In this document: positions 34,379-44,675 of the stretch, one piece after another
Layout: every line of letters begins with the position of its first letter
Position numbering within the stretch: the stretch's first letter is position 1
Source of the DNA: Adenophora triphylla var. japonica
Lineage: Eukaryota; Streptophyta; Magnoliopsida; Asterales; Campanulaceae
Reading direction: 5' to 3'
Assembly (NCBI GenBank): GCA_022495995.1
Contig: JAFEMH010000936.1
Coordinates: 418,501-482,500, forward strand
Length of the DNA stretch: 64,000 nt
The notes under the pieces: generated by a model
The model's input: the letters and a program-made list of their open reading frames with translations, nothing else
Told to the model about the DNA's origin: nothing
Database searches by the model: none
Position numbers and translations under genes: made by a program

Positions 34379-37300
34379 ATGGCGGGTGGAAGTACTTTGA
34401 AGGAGATGACGAACAAGTTTGGAAAGCTAGACAAATTTGAAGGACAAGATTTCCGGCGTTGGCAGAAGAAGATGCACTTCCTTTTAACAACTTTAAAGGT
34501 GTTGTATGTTCTTTCTACCCCTATTCTGGAATTGCTTGAAGATGACAACTTGGAGGCAATCAGACGTAGATCAAAGTGGGAAAACGACGACTACATCTGC
34601 AGAGGACACATATTAAACGGTATGTCTGATTCTCTCTTTGACATCTATCAAAATGAGGAATCTGCAAAAGAGTTATGGAATTCTCTTGGATCCAAGTACA
34701 TGGCAGATGATGCTTCTAGTAAGAAGTTCCTTATGAGTAATTTTAATAATTACAAGATGGTCGATTCAAGACCTGTCATGGAACAGTTCAATGAACTCCT
34801 TAGAATCCTTGGACAATATACACAACACGGGTTGAAGATGGATGAGTCAATATCGGTTTCAAGTGTGATTGATAAGTTGCCTCCCTCCTGGAAGGATTTC
34901 AAACACACTTTGAAACATGGTAAAGACGATCTGTCTTTGGTTCAACTTGGTAGTCACTTGCGCATAGAGGAATCTCTCAGGGTGCAAGAGGATGACAAAG
35001 GCAAAGGAAAAGAAGTTGCTGGACCCTCGGTCAATATGATTGATGAGGGTGGAAACAATAAAAACAAAGGAAAAAAACGTAGTTTCAATGACAATGGTTC
35101 TGGTCCCAACAAGAAGCCTAAATTGGCATGTTGGAATTGTGGCAAAACTGGTCACTTTAAGAAGGATTGTCGTGTTGGAAACAACAAGAAAGGCGCAAGC
35201 ACAAATGGTTCGGGAAAGGGGTCTAAGGACCATTCTCAAAACCAAGGTCAGAATTTAATTCATAGTTGGAACAGATTTGTTAAAAATTATGTTTCACTAA
35301 TTTCTGAGGCATTTTATGTGCAGGGTGATGCTATTGCGTGGTGGATTGATTTCGGTGCCACAACTCATGTTTGTAAGGATCGTTGTTGGTTTAAGACATA
35401 TGAACCAATGGAAGACGGATCTGTCCTTTACATGGGTGATGACCATTCCGCTCCTATTCAAGGAAGAGAAAGTGTGGTGTTGGAATTTAGTTCAGGAAAA
35501 ACTATTTCTTTGTTTAATGTTTTATATGTACCTAAACTTCGTAAGAATTTAATTTCTGGTCCTGTCTTGAACAAATGTGGATATAAACAAGTGTATGAAT
35601 CCGATAAGTATATCTTATCGAAGTCTGGTGTATTTGTAGGATTTGGTTATTATAACAATGGAATGTTCATATTGAATTTAAATAAAATTCCTGTTAACTC
35701 TAGTTCTGTTTATATGACTTCCTCTGTTGTTGTTAATTCCTCATTATGGCATGCTCGGTTAGGACATGTGCACTATAAAAGAATGCTTGAAATGTCCAAA
35801 GATGGTTTGATTCCTGTTATTGATAATAATACGGAAAGGTGTAATACTTGCATGTTAACAAAAATCACTAGGAAACCTTTTAAAAGTGTTATAAGGAATT
35901 CTGTAAAACTTGAATTGATACATAGTGATTTATGTGATTTTCATGCAACTCCATCTTTAGGCAATAAAAAGTATATTATCACTTTTATAGATGATGCTTC
36001 TAGGTTTTGCTATATTTACTTGCTGCATGCAAAAGATGAAGCCCTAGATAAATTTAAGATTTATAAAACAGAAGTTGAACTTCAACTAAATGGCTTGATT
36101 AAAACCTTGCGTACGGATAGAGGTGGTGAATATTATGATCCTAAATATTTCCAATCCGTAGGGATAATTCATGAGACTACGGCTCCTTATGTACCACAAC
36201 AAAATGGTGTGGCTGAAAGGAAGAATAGAACTCTTGAAGAAATGGTTAACGCCATGTTGTCTTACTCGGGCTTGAGTGACGGGTTTTGGGGTGAAGCCAT
36301 GTTAACGGCTTGTCATCTATTGAATAGAGTTCCTAATAAAAGGAACAAGATTACCCCATATGAGCTTTGGTATAAGAAAAGACCAAACTTGACATTTTTG
36401 CGAGTTTGGGGATGTAGAGCCGTGGTTAGACTTCCAGACCCTAAAAGGAAAAAGTTGGGAGAAAAAGGTATTGATTGCATCTTTGTTGGATATGCTGAGC
36501 ATTCCAAGGCATATAGGTTTTATGTTATAGAACCTAATGAATTCATTTCTATTAACACAATTATAGAATCGAGAGATGCAATCTTTGATGAGAATCGTTT
36601 CTCTTCAATACCTAGACCCAAGGATATTATACCAATGTCGGTTGAATCTCAAATGGATGATCATTCAATTGATGTACCAAGTGAGACACCCGAACCTCGA
36701 AAAAGTAAAAGAGTAAGGAAAGCTAAATCATATGGTTCTGATTTTCAACTATATTTAGTTATGGGATCAAGAGATCAAATTGAATCTCAATACTCTTACT
36801 GTTATAGTATAGAGGAGGATCCAAGAACCTATGATGAAGCAATAAAATCTCGAGACGCTGGTTTTTGGAAAGAAGCCATCGATGATGAGATTGGTTCTAT
36901 TGTGGAAAATAATACATGGGTCTTGTCTGATTTACCACCAGGCTGTAAACCTTTAGGGTGCAAATGGATCTTCAAAAAGAAGATGAAAGTCGATGGAACA
37001 ATTGACAAGTTTAAAGCTCGATTGGTAATCCAAGGCTTTAGACAAAAGGAAGGGATCGATTACTTCGATACCTATGCACCGGTTGCTCGTATCACTACCA
37101 TTAGATTACTGATAGCTTTGGCAGCTATTCAGAATCTATTGATCCATCAAATGGATGTCAAAACAACATTTTTAAATGGTGATTTGGAAGAAGAAGTGTA
37201 TATGAAACAACCAGAAGGATTTGTTATGCCAGGTAATGAGCATAAGGTATGTAAGTTAATTAAGTCATTGTATGGGCTGAAGCAAGCACCTAAACAGTGG

Positions 37301-37816
37301 CATCAAAAATTTGATGAGGTTGTTTTGTCGAATGGTTTTGTATTAAATCAATCCGACAAATGTGTATATAGCAGATTTAATGAATCTGGTAAAGGTGTAA
37401 TCATCTGCCTATATGTAGATGACATGTTGATATTTGGCACAGACCGAAATGTAGTTGATGAAACTAAGATGTTTTTTTCATCAAAGTTTTCTATGAAGGA
37501 CATGGGAGAAGCCGACGTAATTCTTGGTATAAAGATTAAACGGATGAACAAGGGAATTTCAATTTCACAATCTCATTATATTGAGAAAATTCTCAAGAGG
37601 TTTAATTGTGATAATTGTTCTAAAGTTAGTACTCCCATGGATCCTACTGAGAAACTTGTATCAAACACTGGTGAACCTGTGTCACAGCTCGAATACTCAA
37701 AAGCCATAGGCAGTTTGATGTATGCCATGACGGGCACTCGACCTGATATTGCTTATGCACTTGGACGATTGAGCAGGTTTACTAGTAATCCTAGTAGACA
37801 GATTGGCATGCTATAA
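34379..37816 (+). CDS. Copia gag-pol polyprotein, frameshifted near its end
   Basis: The first ATG downstream of the LTR is at 34379 (MAGGSTLKEM). The frame is also open upstream into the LTR, but that part is not likely coding. Gag is followed by a CCHC zinc knuckle (CWNCGKTGHFKKDC), then the protease site WWIDFGATTH, where the usual Ser/Thr after the catalytic Asp is Phe. Next come the GAG-pre-integrase motif LWHARLGHVH, the integrase core (HSDLCDF, TDRGGEY, QQNGVAERKNR), and reverse transcriptase with KARLVIQGF and YVDDMLIFG. The frame ends at 37816 after a probable 1-nt deletion near 37800. The next frame continues directly into RNase H. About 1145 codons remain. Confidence 0.93.
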   Translation: MAGGSTLKEMTNKFGKLDKFEGQDFRRWQKKMHFLLTTLKVLYVLSTPILELLEDDNLEAIRRRSKWENDDYICRGHILNGMSDSLFDIYQNEESAKELWNSLGSKYMADDASSKKFLMSNFNNYKMVDSRPVMEQFNELLRILGQYTQHGLKMDESISVSSVIDKLPPSWKDFKHTLKHGKDDLSLVQLGSHLRIEESLRVQEDDKGKGKEVAGPSVNMIDEGGNNKNKGKKRSFNDNGSGPNKKPKLACWNCGKTGHFKKDCRVGNNKKGASTNGSGKGSKDHSQNQGQNLIHSWNRFVKNYVSLISEAFYVQGDAIAWWIDFGATTHVCKDRCWFKTYEPMEDGSVLYMGDDHSAPIQGRESVVLEFSSGKTISLFNVLYVPKLRKNLISGPVLNKCGYKQVYESDKYILSKSGVFVGFGYYNNGMFILNLNKIPVNSSSVYMTSSVVVNSSLWHARLGHVHYKRMLEMSKDGLIPVIDNNTERCNTCMLTKITRKPFKSVIRNSVKLELIHSDLCDFHATPSLGNKKYIITFIDDASRFCYIYLLHAKDEALDKFKIYKTEVELQLNGLIKTLRTDRGGEYYDPKYFQSVGIIHETTAPYVPQQNGVAERKNRTLEEMVNAMLSYSGLSDGFWGEAMLTACHLLNRVPNKRNKITPYELWYKKRPNLTFLRVWGCRAVVRLPDPKRKKLGEKGIDCIFVGYAEHSKAYRFYVIEPNEFISINTIIESRDAIFDENRFSSIPRPKDIIPMSVESQMDDHSIDVPSETPEPRKSKRVRKAKSYGSDFQLYLVMGSRDQIESQYSYCYSIEEDPRTYDEAIKSRDAGFWKEAIDDEIGSIVENNTWVLSDLPPGCKPLGCKWIFKKKMKVDGTIDKFKARLVIQGFRQKEGIDYFDTYAPVARITTIRLLIALAAIQNLLIHQMDVKTTFLNGDLEEEVYMKQPEGFVMPGNEHKVCKLIKSLYGLKQAPKQWHQKFDEVVLSNGFVLNQSDKCVYSRFNESGKGVIICLYVDDMLIFGTDRNVVDETKMFFSSKFSMKDMGEADVILGIKIKRMNKGISISQSHYIEKILKRFNCDNCSKVSTPMDPTEKLVSNTGEPVSQLEYSKAIGSLMYAMTGTRPDIAYALGRLSRFTSNPSRQIGML

Positions 37817-37821
37817 CAAGG

Positions 37822-38214
37822 GTGTTCAAGTACTTAAAAGGTACTATGGACTATGGTTTGTGTTATAGTGGACATCCTTCTATAATAGAAGGTTACACAG
37901 ATGCTAGCTGGATCAACCAAGAAGATTCATCTTCTACTAGTGATTGGGTGTTCTTGCTTGGAGGAGGTGCCATTTCTTGGGCTTCTAAAAAGCAGACATG
38001 TATTACACATTCTACAATGGAATCTGAGTTTGTAGCATTGGCTGCTGCTGGAAAAGAAGCGGAGTGGCTTCGAAACTTGATATATGAGATTCCATTATGG
38101 TCAAAACCGATATCACCAATGTCTATCCATTGTGATAGTGCTGCCACCTTGGCTAGGGCCTATAGTCAGATTTATAATGGCAAGTCTAGACACTTGGGTG
38201 TCGACATAGTATGA
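37822..38214 (+). pseudogene. Copia RNase H segment in a shifted frame
   Basis: It continues the polyprotein after the break (FKYLKGTMDYGL, then GYTDASWINQ, STMESEFVALA and HCDSAATLA). These are the RNase H active-site surroundings of copia elements. A second probable 1-nt deletion near 38205 ends it early; the remaining tail (HSMIREL..QQNLADHLTKGLA) is in yet another frame to about 38310. It has no start of its own and would only be made as part of the polyprotein. Confidence 0.9.
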
Positions 38215-38309
38215 TTCGGGAGTTAATCATGAATGGTGTGATATCGCTGAATTTGTTCGGTCGCAACAAAATTTGGCCGACCACTTGACGAAGGGGTTAG
38301 CCGTAGACT

Positions 38310-38872
38310 TGGTAAATAAGTCTCAGAATGGGAATGGGATTAAAGTCCATTTAATCCTCTAATTGTGAGATACCCAATTCCCTTCTAATACAATGTTAGA
38401 AGCTTGAATTCAATGTGGAAAGCTCGCAGTTGGAGATTGGAACACATGTTATTATCTTTCCCAAGGTATGTGTTCAGACCTGCAAGTAAAGGTTAGGTTG
38501 AAGAATATCTTCTTAATAGTTCATTTGAAAAATTGCAAATGTAGGTGCAAGATTAAAGGAACTACCTATGTGGACATGAAGTTTTACCGCTTCAAGAAGC
38601 TAGGACTTGGCTTCCTATATGTTCACTATTGGATATGGACACATGGCTTGTAATAGTGTCAAGGTTAAACAAAGAGAATTGTATTGAACTTATGTGTATA
38701 GTATCTTCAGGTATTCATATGAGTTGACAGGTTCAATCGTTACGACACCCCGATTCTCGAGTATTTCAAATGTGTATTATACTAAGATGAAAATTCAATC
38801 GCAAGACATTTTCATTTATGCATTCGTTTGTTTCGTTATTTATAAAGTTTAGTAAATCAAAGGATTACACTA
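38310..38872 (+). other. Copia 3' untranslated region
   Basis: This is non-coding sequence between the end of the RNase H tail and the polypurine tract. The word TTTCATTT and short AT-rich stretches are present. No extra gene (envelope-like or other) is recognisable. Confidence 0.6.
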
Positions 38873-38886
38873 AAATGGAGGGGATT

Positions 38887-39642
38887 TGTTGGTGATTTTG
38901 TAATCATCAACTTATTTTATTGTAATTGTAATTTACTAAGAGATCAATGTGATTCGTATTAGACTCGGATACGAGTAAGGAAAAGTGTGGAGTACACACT
39001 CGTTTGAGCTAAAACGAAGTCAACCTCGATAAAGAAGTAAAAGTTAAAGGGTAGCACATTTTGCTGATGTGCTCCTACTGAGCAGAATCCTTGACTCGGC
39101 CGAGCAGAGCATGGCAGATTGTCCAAAATTTCTGGACAGCCTTGCTCGGCCGAGGCATATGGCTTGCTCGGCCGAGCAGTATGAACAACACGGCCGTGCA
39201 GTTCATAAGACACAGCCGTGCAGCTTGGCAGAACTTCACTAGACATGTGTGCTCGGCCGAGCGAGTCCCTTGACTCGGCCGAGCAGTTCCTGAACAGGTG
39301 CCTTTTCAACATGAAGAGACACATTGCTTGGCTAAAGTCATGTCTTTTGATTGTACCCTTTTACTGATACCTCTCCATCTGTATATATACAGAGATTGAT
39401 CTCAGTTTGTAGACACATGAAAAACACAAGTGATACAACAATAACAAAAGCAACACAATTCTCAAGTTTTGATTTGTTCTCTTTGCCTAGAAAACAAATT
39501 GCGTGATTGTCTTATCCCAATAAAGATTTTGTGTAACCCAGGCATTAAGGGTCGAAATTCTTTATTCGGAAAGTGAATTATACACGATTCAATCACATAT
39601 TCGGCCTCAGTATCAAGATCAAGACCATATATTTCCCCTACA
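38887..39642 (+). repeat. Copia 3' LTR
   Basis: It matches the 5' LTR along its whole length, with scattered substitutions and a few small indels (for example GCTCCTACTGAGC near 39070 in place of GCTCGGCGAGC). It is flanked on the right by GTAAT. Confidence 0.92.
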
Positions 39643-40550
39643 GTAATCAAGATTTTAAATCAAAGTTTTCATCAGAATAACAAGGATGGTACATTGAGCC
39701 TATACTACTTCTCACGATCAAGCAAGTAATATTTGTATTCTCACTAATTATGTCTTATCTCTCGATGAACCATAATTTAGTAAGAATCCATTAAGCTTTA
39801 TAAAATCCACATACTTTCCATTCAAGGAACATCTCTAGGCCATTAAACTACTCTCGTAATTAATGAAACCCAGTTTACTTCATATGGTTCTGCTAACCGA
39901 AATTCTCCGCTAGGTACTTCTCTCGATTAACTAGGATACATACAAATACGAACGTCTTTATATTTGTAGGCATTTAAGAATGATACGAAGAAATTGTTTT
40001 ACGATGAAAATGTCATAAATCAAGGATGATACGCTAAGTTGTGCTAACTACTTATGGGTGAAGGCCTAGCACATGTATTTTAAGACTAACACGGCCTATC
40101 TCTCGAAGGTTCCGTTATAAGTATTTCCGCCTGTCACGCGGGCAACCCGGCTTATCTTTCGAGGGTTCCGTATAAGTCAAAATCTGTTAAGTTCAAGTTA
40201 TTCTCACGTATTCTCCACTAAAGGATCATCTATAGATCATTAAACTACACTTGTGATTAATGAAGCCTAGTTCAATTTGACAAAAAAGGAGAGATTGTCT
40301 TAAATTGAAAAAAAAAGACACATAACATATATCAATAATGTAAGTTTAAGGTAAATTTGAAAAGTACAACAATTAGATTGAATGTTAACCTCGGAATAGA
40401 CTAATATCAGCTCAAAAGACGGAGGAATCTTCATTTTGTTGTTAGGTGGAATAGCCCATTTTTTTGCTACCCTTACTTTGATAGTCGATCTTATCTTCCC
40501 TTTCAAATGTTCATGAGTAGAGAAACAACCAAAGATATTGTATATTGGTG

Positions 40551-41305
40551 ATCATGATGATCAGTATATTAATTTGATTCTTTTATATTAAGGACATAAA
40601 GAGTACAAATGGAATTAAAGAAGGTTTATAAAGTGGAGGAAGACAACTCTTCATATTCTCGAACATTAATTGCATCAAAGTTTTATTTAAATTGAATAAT
40701 TTATTTTTTCTTTAATTTGAAATTGCTAATATTTACTCTTTTGTGTGTAGATACAAGAAACTGTAGGACTCTCATATTTTTGTTTTTGGCAAAAAAGAGA
40801 ACATGTAATTTTTGAATTATTATTTCTCATGTTTGTAGTGCTTTTTTATGGTGTTATTTTTCAGAAAGTAAATATGTATCCGATTTAATTATCTGTTATC
40901 TTGTGCAATTAGGTGTGTGACCATAGGGATTTCCTTTTAAATTTTACATAAAGTAGTTATATTGTTTTTCCTCCTTAGCCTGTAATTATTACTGTTATTT
41001 TCTAGGCACTATTTGGTTGCCTATTCAATGTTATTTATTTTATTTTATTTTTGCTCGAAATTTGAAACAGGGTAGAACTCAATTAATGAAAATTACTTTA
41101 TTTATCAATCCCAGTTTTGACGCCAAACTACTATAATTAGTAAGTGGGGTTGTTGCACTTGAGTCATATAGGAGTATTACTTTATTTAAAATAAATCGTG
41201 TTTGTTATTCTTAATTTATATCTAAGGCGTTACATCAATGTTCCTTAATTTTGATACAATAATATAATATCATATAAAGTTTAAAAGTCTATCTCTTGTG
41301 TTACT
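40551..41305. other. AT-rich non-coding stretch
   Basis: No gene, tRNA or clear transposon end is recognised. Only short AT-rich runs are seen. Confidence 0.45.
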
Positions 41306-41307
41306 TA

Positions 41308-41541
41308 CTCCCTCCATCCCAAAATGTTTGTCCCATTTGACTTTTTAGTTGAACTTTGACCACAAATATATGACAATTTAATTATGTTCATGAAATTCTA
41401 AAAATTCCTATTGATTCACCATTAATAATATTATCAACAACAACTTTTAGAATTTCATGAACATGATTAATCTCTCATATATTTGTGGTCAAAGATCAAC
41501 AAAAAAGTCAAATGGGACAAACATTTTGGGACGGAGGGGAG
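41308..41541. mobile_element. Stowaway MITE forming a long hairpin, TA TSD
   Basis: The two halves are near-perfect inverted copies. The left begins CTCCCTCCATCCCAAAATG and the right, reversed, CTCCCCTCCGTCCCAAAATG; pairing extends about 100 bp inwards (GACCACAAATATATGA and GTTCATGAAATTCTAAAA on each arm). TA flanks both ends (41306-41307 and 41542-41543). Transcription through it would give a long double-stranded hairpin, a usual source of small RNAs. Confidence 0.9.
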
Positions 41542-41660
41542 TATTACTTTTGATCTCTATGAATGAAAATAAAAGGTAAATAAAAACCTAGCCTCAGCTT
41601 TGCTGAATATTAATTCTTAAGTGGCACTCAATCAATGATAATATTAAGTTTTAATTGTAA

Positions 41661-41700
41661 CTAGTATTGCACCAAGTGCGTTGCAAGATTTATATATTGA
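41661..41700 (-). mobile_element. Helitron 3' terminus
   Basis: On the minus strand a short hairpin (TTGCAACGCACTTGGTGCAA) is followed by TACTAG and a flanking T, the Helitron 3' end pattern. The matching 5' end was not found, so this may be a remnant reaching to about 42000. Confidence 0.4.
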
Positions 41701-41997
41701 TACAATTTTATGTATATAATAGTTTAATTTACGAAACAATTTTATGTATATAATAGTTTAATTTACGAACTTCCTACTTCTCAAAATAAATGACGCGTCT
41801 TACTAATTTTGAAATATGAACTTAATAATTACAGTATATGGGTTCGAAATATTAAATGTTCATTTTTATTTTCTTCAATTCAGTCATCCGTATCTTACAA
41901 AATATTTAAGGAAATCATTTATCATCCAGTTTATTTAAATGAATGTTATAAATTAAAATATTATATTTAGTTATTATTAATTCAAAAATGTTTTAAA

Positions 41998-42290
41998 ACT
42001 ATACAGAAGGAAGCATGAGTATTCCATGCTCAATTAGAAACATACAATGGAAAAAAAAGGAGAGAAAAAGTCCCACAATAAGGTTTTTAGTTTGACTATA
42101 CACGATTATTAAAATAAAAGTAAATGTTATGAATATAAAAAGTAAAGTAGGAGAGAGAAAATTGGTAGGGAATAGTAAGTTAGAGTAGTAAGTGGGTCCC
42201 ATTTTCAATTTTAGGTATAAAGCAAACTAAGAACCTTACTCTGAGACGGTCAAAAAAGAAAAGTTAGAATTTTACTATGGGAGGGAGGAA
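41998..42290 (+). repeat. Single relative of the array unit upstream of cis-prenyltransferase
   Basis: It starts with linker sequence (GAAGCATGAGTATTCCATGC) and continues through the MITE body to TATGGGAGGGAGGAAGCAGTA. About 11 bp of the left MITE terminus (TACTCCCTCCG) are missing. It joins the promoter-like segment exactly as the last array unit does at 31090. Confidence 0.85.
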
Positions 42291-43462
42291 GCAGTACATT
42301 TTCAATCCTTTAAATACTCTCTACCATTATTTCTTTGAATATCAAAATGTGTCACCCTTTACTTTGCTATCCATAGTCCATACCCATAACATTTACCTTG
42401 TCATTCTCTTGGGTACTCTGCTTTTTTCTTCTTCTTCTTCTTCTTTTTATGGTTTCTTTGTTCTTCTGCTGACAAACCTGTCAACTGTTTGATGAAATTA
42501 ACAGATTTTGATTGAAGTCTCATTAATTGGTAGCTGCTGGAGATTTTACAAGTTTCCTGAATTTTTGTAAGTTCACGATTCTCAGTTAATTGTCCCTTTT
42601 CAATGTGGAACCTGGTAGTTCTTCTCCAACCGGAACTTCTATGGGTCCTATCATCTTCTCTGATCGTAAACTATACTACTAGTGTTCATGTTTCATGAGT
42701 TTAATTCGTAAAAGTTTCAGAAAACCTTTAAGAAATTTCATTTAACGGATTTATTTTTTTTAAATAGTTACTCAGGTTGAAATTTTTGTGGTGTTATAAA
42801 AAAGAAAGAAAATGACATTATTGTTTCCCTTTCAGTTCTTTGTCTTGTAGGCTTTTGACAGTGATCTGAGACTATATGATCACTTCATATTGAGCTTTCA
42901 TTCATTTGCCTTCTTCTCTATTTTCATAACAACACGCAAAAAAAAAAAAAAAAAAAAATGTCTACTCCATATAATGTTTGACACGTCGTTATTACGTGCC
43001 TCAAATGGCATCTAGTATCATATATTTTCTCCCTTATTTTTTAGGCAGTTTCTTGACGAGCGCCAGATAATGCAAAAGAAATTGTCGTAAATATGTAATG
43101 AATGGAAAAACGAAGCCTTGATAACATTTTCAGTCAATAAATCTTAGAGTTTTCAGATCCAGAAAAGGTAGCTTTTGCTTTTCCATGCTTGTCTATTCGA
43201 TCATATGAAATTCCAAACAATTTAGACAAATTTTTCAAAATTCATTTTTACTGTACTAGAGAAACTGAAATCTTAGCTAACATTCATAGAAGTCTCTCTG
43301 TTCTTGCTATAGTTTTGTCAGTATTTATCATAATGTTGTAGAGAAAATCCAGGAATTACAGTGTTGAGGTTGATTTTAAGGACTGAAAGTTTCCGTTTTT
43401 CTTTTCCCCTTTTCTTCATTTTCTTTAAAAAATGATATTTTCATGACAGTACGCGATACAAG
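42291..43462 (+). promoter_or_regulatory. Promoter and leader region of the cis-prenyltransferase gene
   Basis: CTTTAAATACTCTCTACCATT is the best candidate for a core promoter. The segment is repeated near 15030 and 31100. A CTT-rich tract (42426-42446) and possible leader exon and intron sequence follow up to the ATG at 43463. An A run lies at about 42940-42957. The transcript start and leader splicing cannot be decided from sequence alone. Confidence 0.4.
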
Positions 43463-44308
43463 ATGCTTAACTATGATCTGTCAACGAGGGAAAACAGAGA
43501 AGGCATTGTAGGCAAGATGTTAGGAAGCATAGTTACCAACTCGCGAAGACTTATGTTCCGTGTCATATCAGTGGGCCCAATCCCACAACACATAGCATTC
43601 ATCATGGACGGAAATCGAAGATTCGCCAAGAAATGGAAGCTCGATGAAGGTGCTGGACACAAAGCTGGATTTCTAGCAATGATGTCTTTACTCAAGTACT
43701 GCTGCGAGTTAGGGGTAAAATACGTAACTTTATACGCTTTCAGTATAGACAACTTCAGAAGACGTCCCAATGAAGTCCAATACGTGATGGACCTAATGCA
43801 AGAAAAGATCGAAGGGTTCTTGAAAGAAGAATCCATCGTGAACAAATATGGGGTCCGCGTACAATTTATAGGCGATTTAAAACTTCTCTACGAGCCCGTT
43901 AGGATTGCAGCCGAAAAGGCAATGAAAGCCACTGAACATAATACCAATACTGTCCTTTTGGTTTGTGTGGCTTACACTTCAGAACACGAAATCCCACGTG
44001 CGATTGTTGAATCTTGTAAAGAAAAGGTGGGGAAGATCAACGATTCTGATCACGAGCAGAACCGTGGTATAAAAGTGGTTGATTTAGAGAAGAAAATGTA
44101 TATGGCGGTTGCTCCTGATCCTGATATACTGGTTAGAAGCTCCGGTGCGACTAGGCTTAGTAATTTCCTGCTGTGGCAGACTACCGGTTGTTTACTGTAC
44201 TCTCCTAAAGCGTTGTGGCCGGAGCTTGGCCTGAGGCACGTTGTATGGGGGACGTTGGAGTTTCAGGCCAAATATTCCTATTTGGAGAATAAAAAGAAGC
44301 AGCCGTGA
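43463..44308 (+). CDS. cis-prenyltransferase (dehydrodolichyl diphosphate synthase-like)
   Basis: This single-exon gene encodes 281 residues. Family enzymes add isopentenyl diphosphate units in cis to an allylic diphosphate, making dolichol precursors or shorter cis-prenyl diphosphates. Visible signatures are region I (HIAFIMDGNRRFAKK, catalytic Asp49), the GHKAG helix, YAFSIDNFRRRPNEV, and region V near residues 219-239 (DPDILVRSSGATRLSNFLLWQ), then ALWPELGLRHVVW. The usual Glu of region V (SGE) is Ala229 here (codon GCG). No plastid-type N-terminal extension is apparent. Length and lack of introns fit plant CPT3-type genes. The substrate chain length cannot be predicted. Copies of its flanking sequence are scattered over the window, suggesting local duplication. 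The frame is intact. Confidence 0.93.
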   Translation: MLNYDLSTRENREGIVGKMLGSIVTNSRRLMFRVISVGPIPQHIAFIMDGNRRFAKKWKLDEGAGHKAGFLAMMSLLKYCCELGVKYVTLYAFSIDNFRRRPNEVQYVMDLMQEKIEGFLKEESIVNKYGVRVQFIGDLKLLYEPVRIAAEKAMKATEHNTNTVLLVCVAYTSEHEIPRAIVESCKEKVGKINDSDHEQNRGIKVVDLEKKMYMAVAPDPDILVRSSGATRLSNFLLWQTTGCLLYSPKALWPELGLRHVVWGTLEFQAKYSYLENKKKQP

Positions 44309-44477
44309 AGATCTTCCGGCGGCGGCAGGGTGACCGGACGACTGCGATCAAGGTATTATATGGTTGTCTGTTAGGCTGCAAATCAAATAATTGGCCATAT
44401 ATTTATTTGTAATAATTTCCTTATTATTATAATTACTTATTGTAATAGTATTCCTTCTCCTTTTGTAATTATATTAT

Positions 44478-44483
44478 AATAAA
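44478..44483 (+). terminator. Polyadenylation signal candidate of the cis-prenyltransferase gene
   Basis: AATAAA lies 170 bp after the stop codon in a TGTAAT- and TTATT-rich stretch, typical of plant near-upstream poly(A) elements. No other copy of the hexamer fits better nearby. Confidence 0.4.
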
Positions 44484-44675
44484 ACTCGAGTCATTCATAT
44501 CAATTCTTTTTCTCTATGTATGAATTGACTTCGTCTATCATCTTTTATTCTATTAGTATGGGTGTGACTATTTTACACAAAATTTGGTGTAATATGTTAA
44601 AATTTTGAAGGATCCGACACTCAAATTCGTGTGTCAAACACCCGTACCCAAATTTGAGGGTCATAGATTATTATT

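Larger units (their letters stand above)
33604..39642 (+). mobile_element. Complete Ty1/copia retrotransposon, TSD GTAAT
   Basis: Two direct LTRs (33604-34352, 749 bp; 38887-39642, 756 bp) start TGTTGGTGATTTTG and end CCCTACA. Target duplications GTAAT are exact at 33599-33603 and 39643-39647. The domain order is gag, zinc knuckle, protease, integrase, reverse transcriptase, RNase H, which defines copia. A polypurine tract (AATGGAGGGGATT) lies directly before the 3' LTR. The LTRs are very similar, which suggests a fairly recent insertion. The coding region carries two apparent 1-nt deletions and a changed protease motif, so this copy is probably not autonomous now. Confidence 0.95.
33343..40550 (-). 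repeat. LTR of the LARD-like element, split by the copia insertion
   Basis: The forward sequence starts TGTTGTCTCAGAACC next to the primer-binding-site-like motif and contains CCGCAAGTGCACGGGTTATA and GGGTCGATCCCACAG, commonly seen in plant LTRs. It is interrupted at 33603 by the copia element and resumes at 39648 with sequence including CTCTCGAAGGTTCCGTTATAAG. The right end near 40550 is a guess. No gene is present apart from the copia insertion. Confidence 0.4.

Noticed and set aside
42421..42460. CTT-rich tract as a coding poly-Leu/Ser start for the cis-prenyltransferase
   Set aside because: The frame ends before the gene, and the ATG at 43463 gives a normal-length protein.
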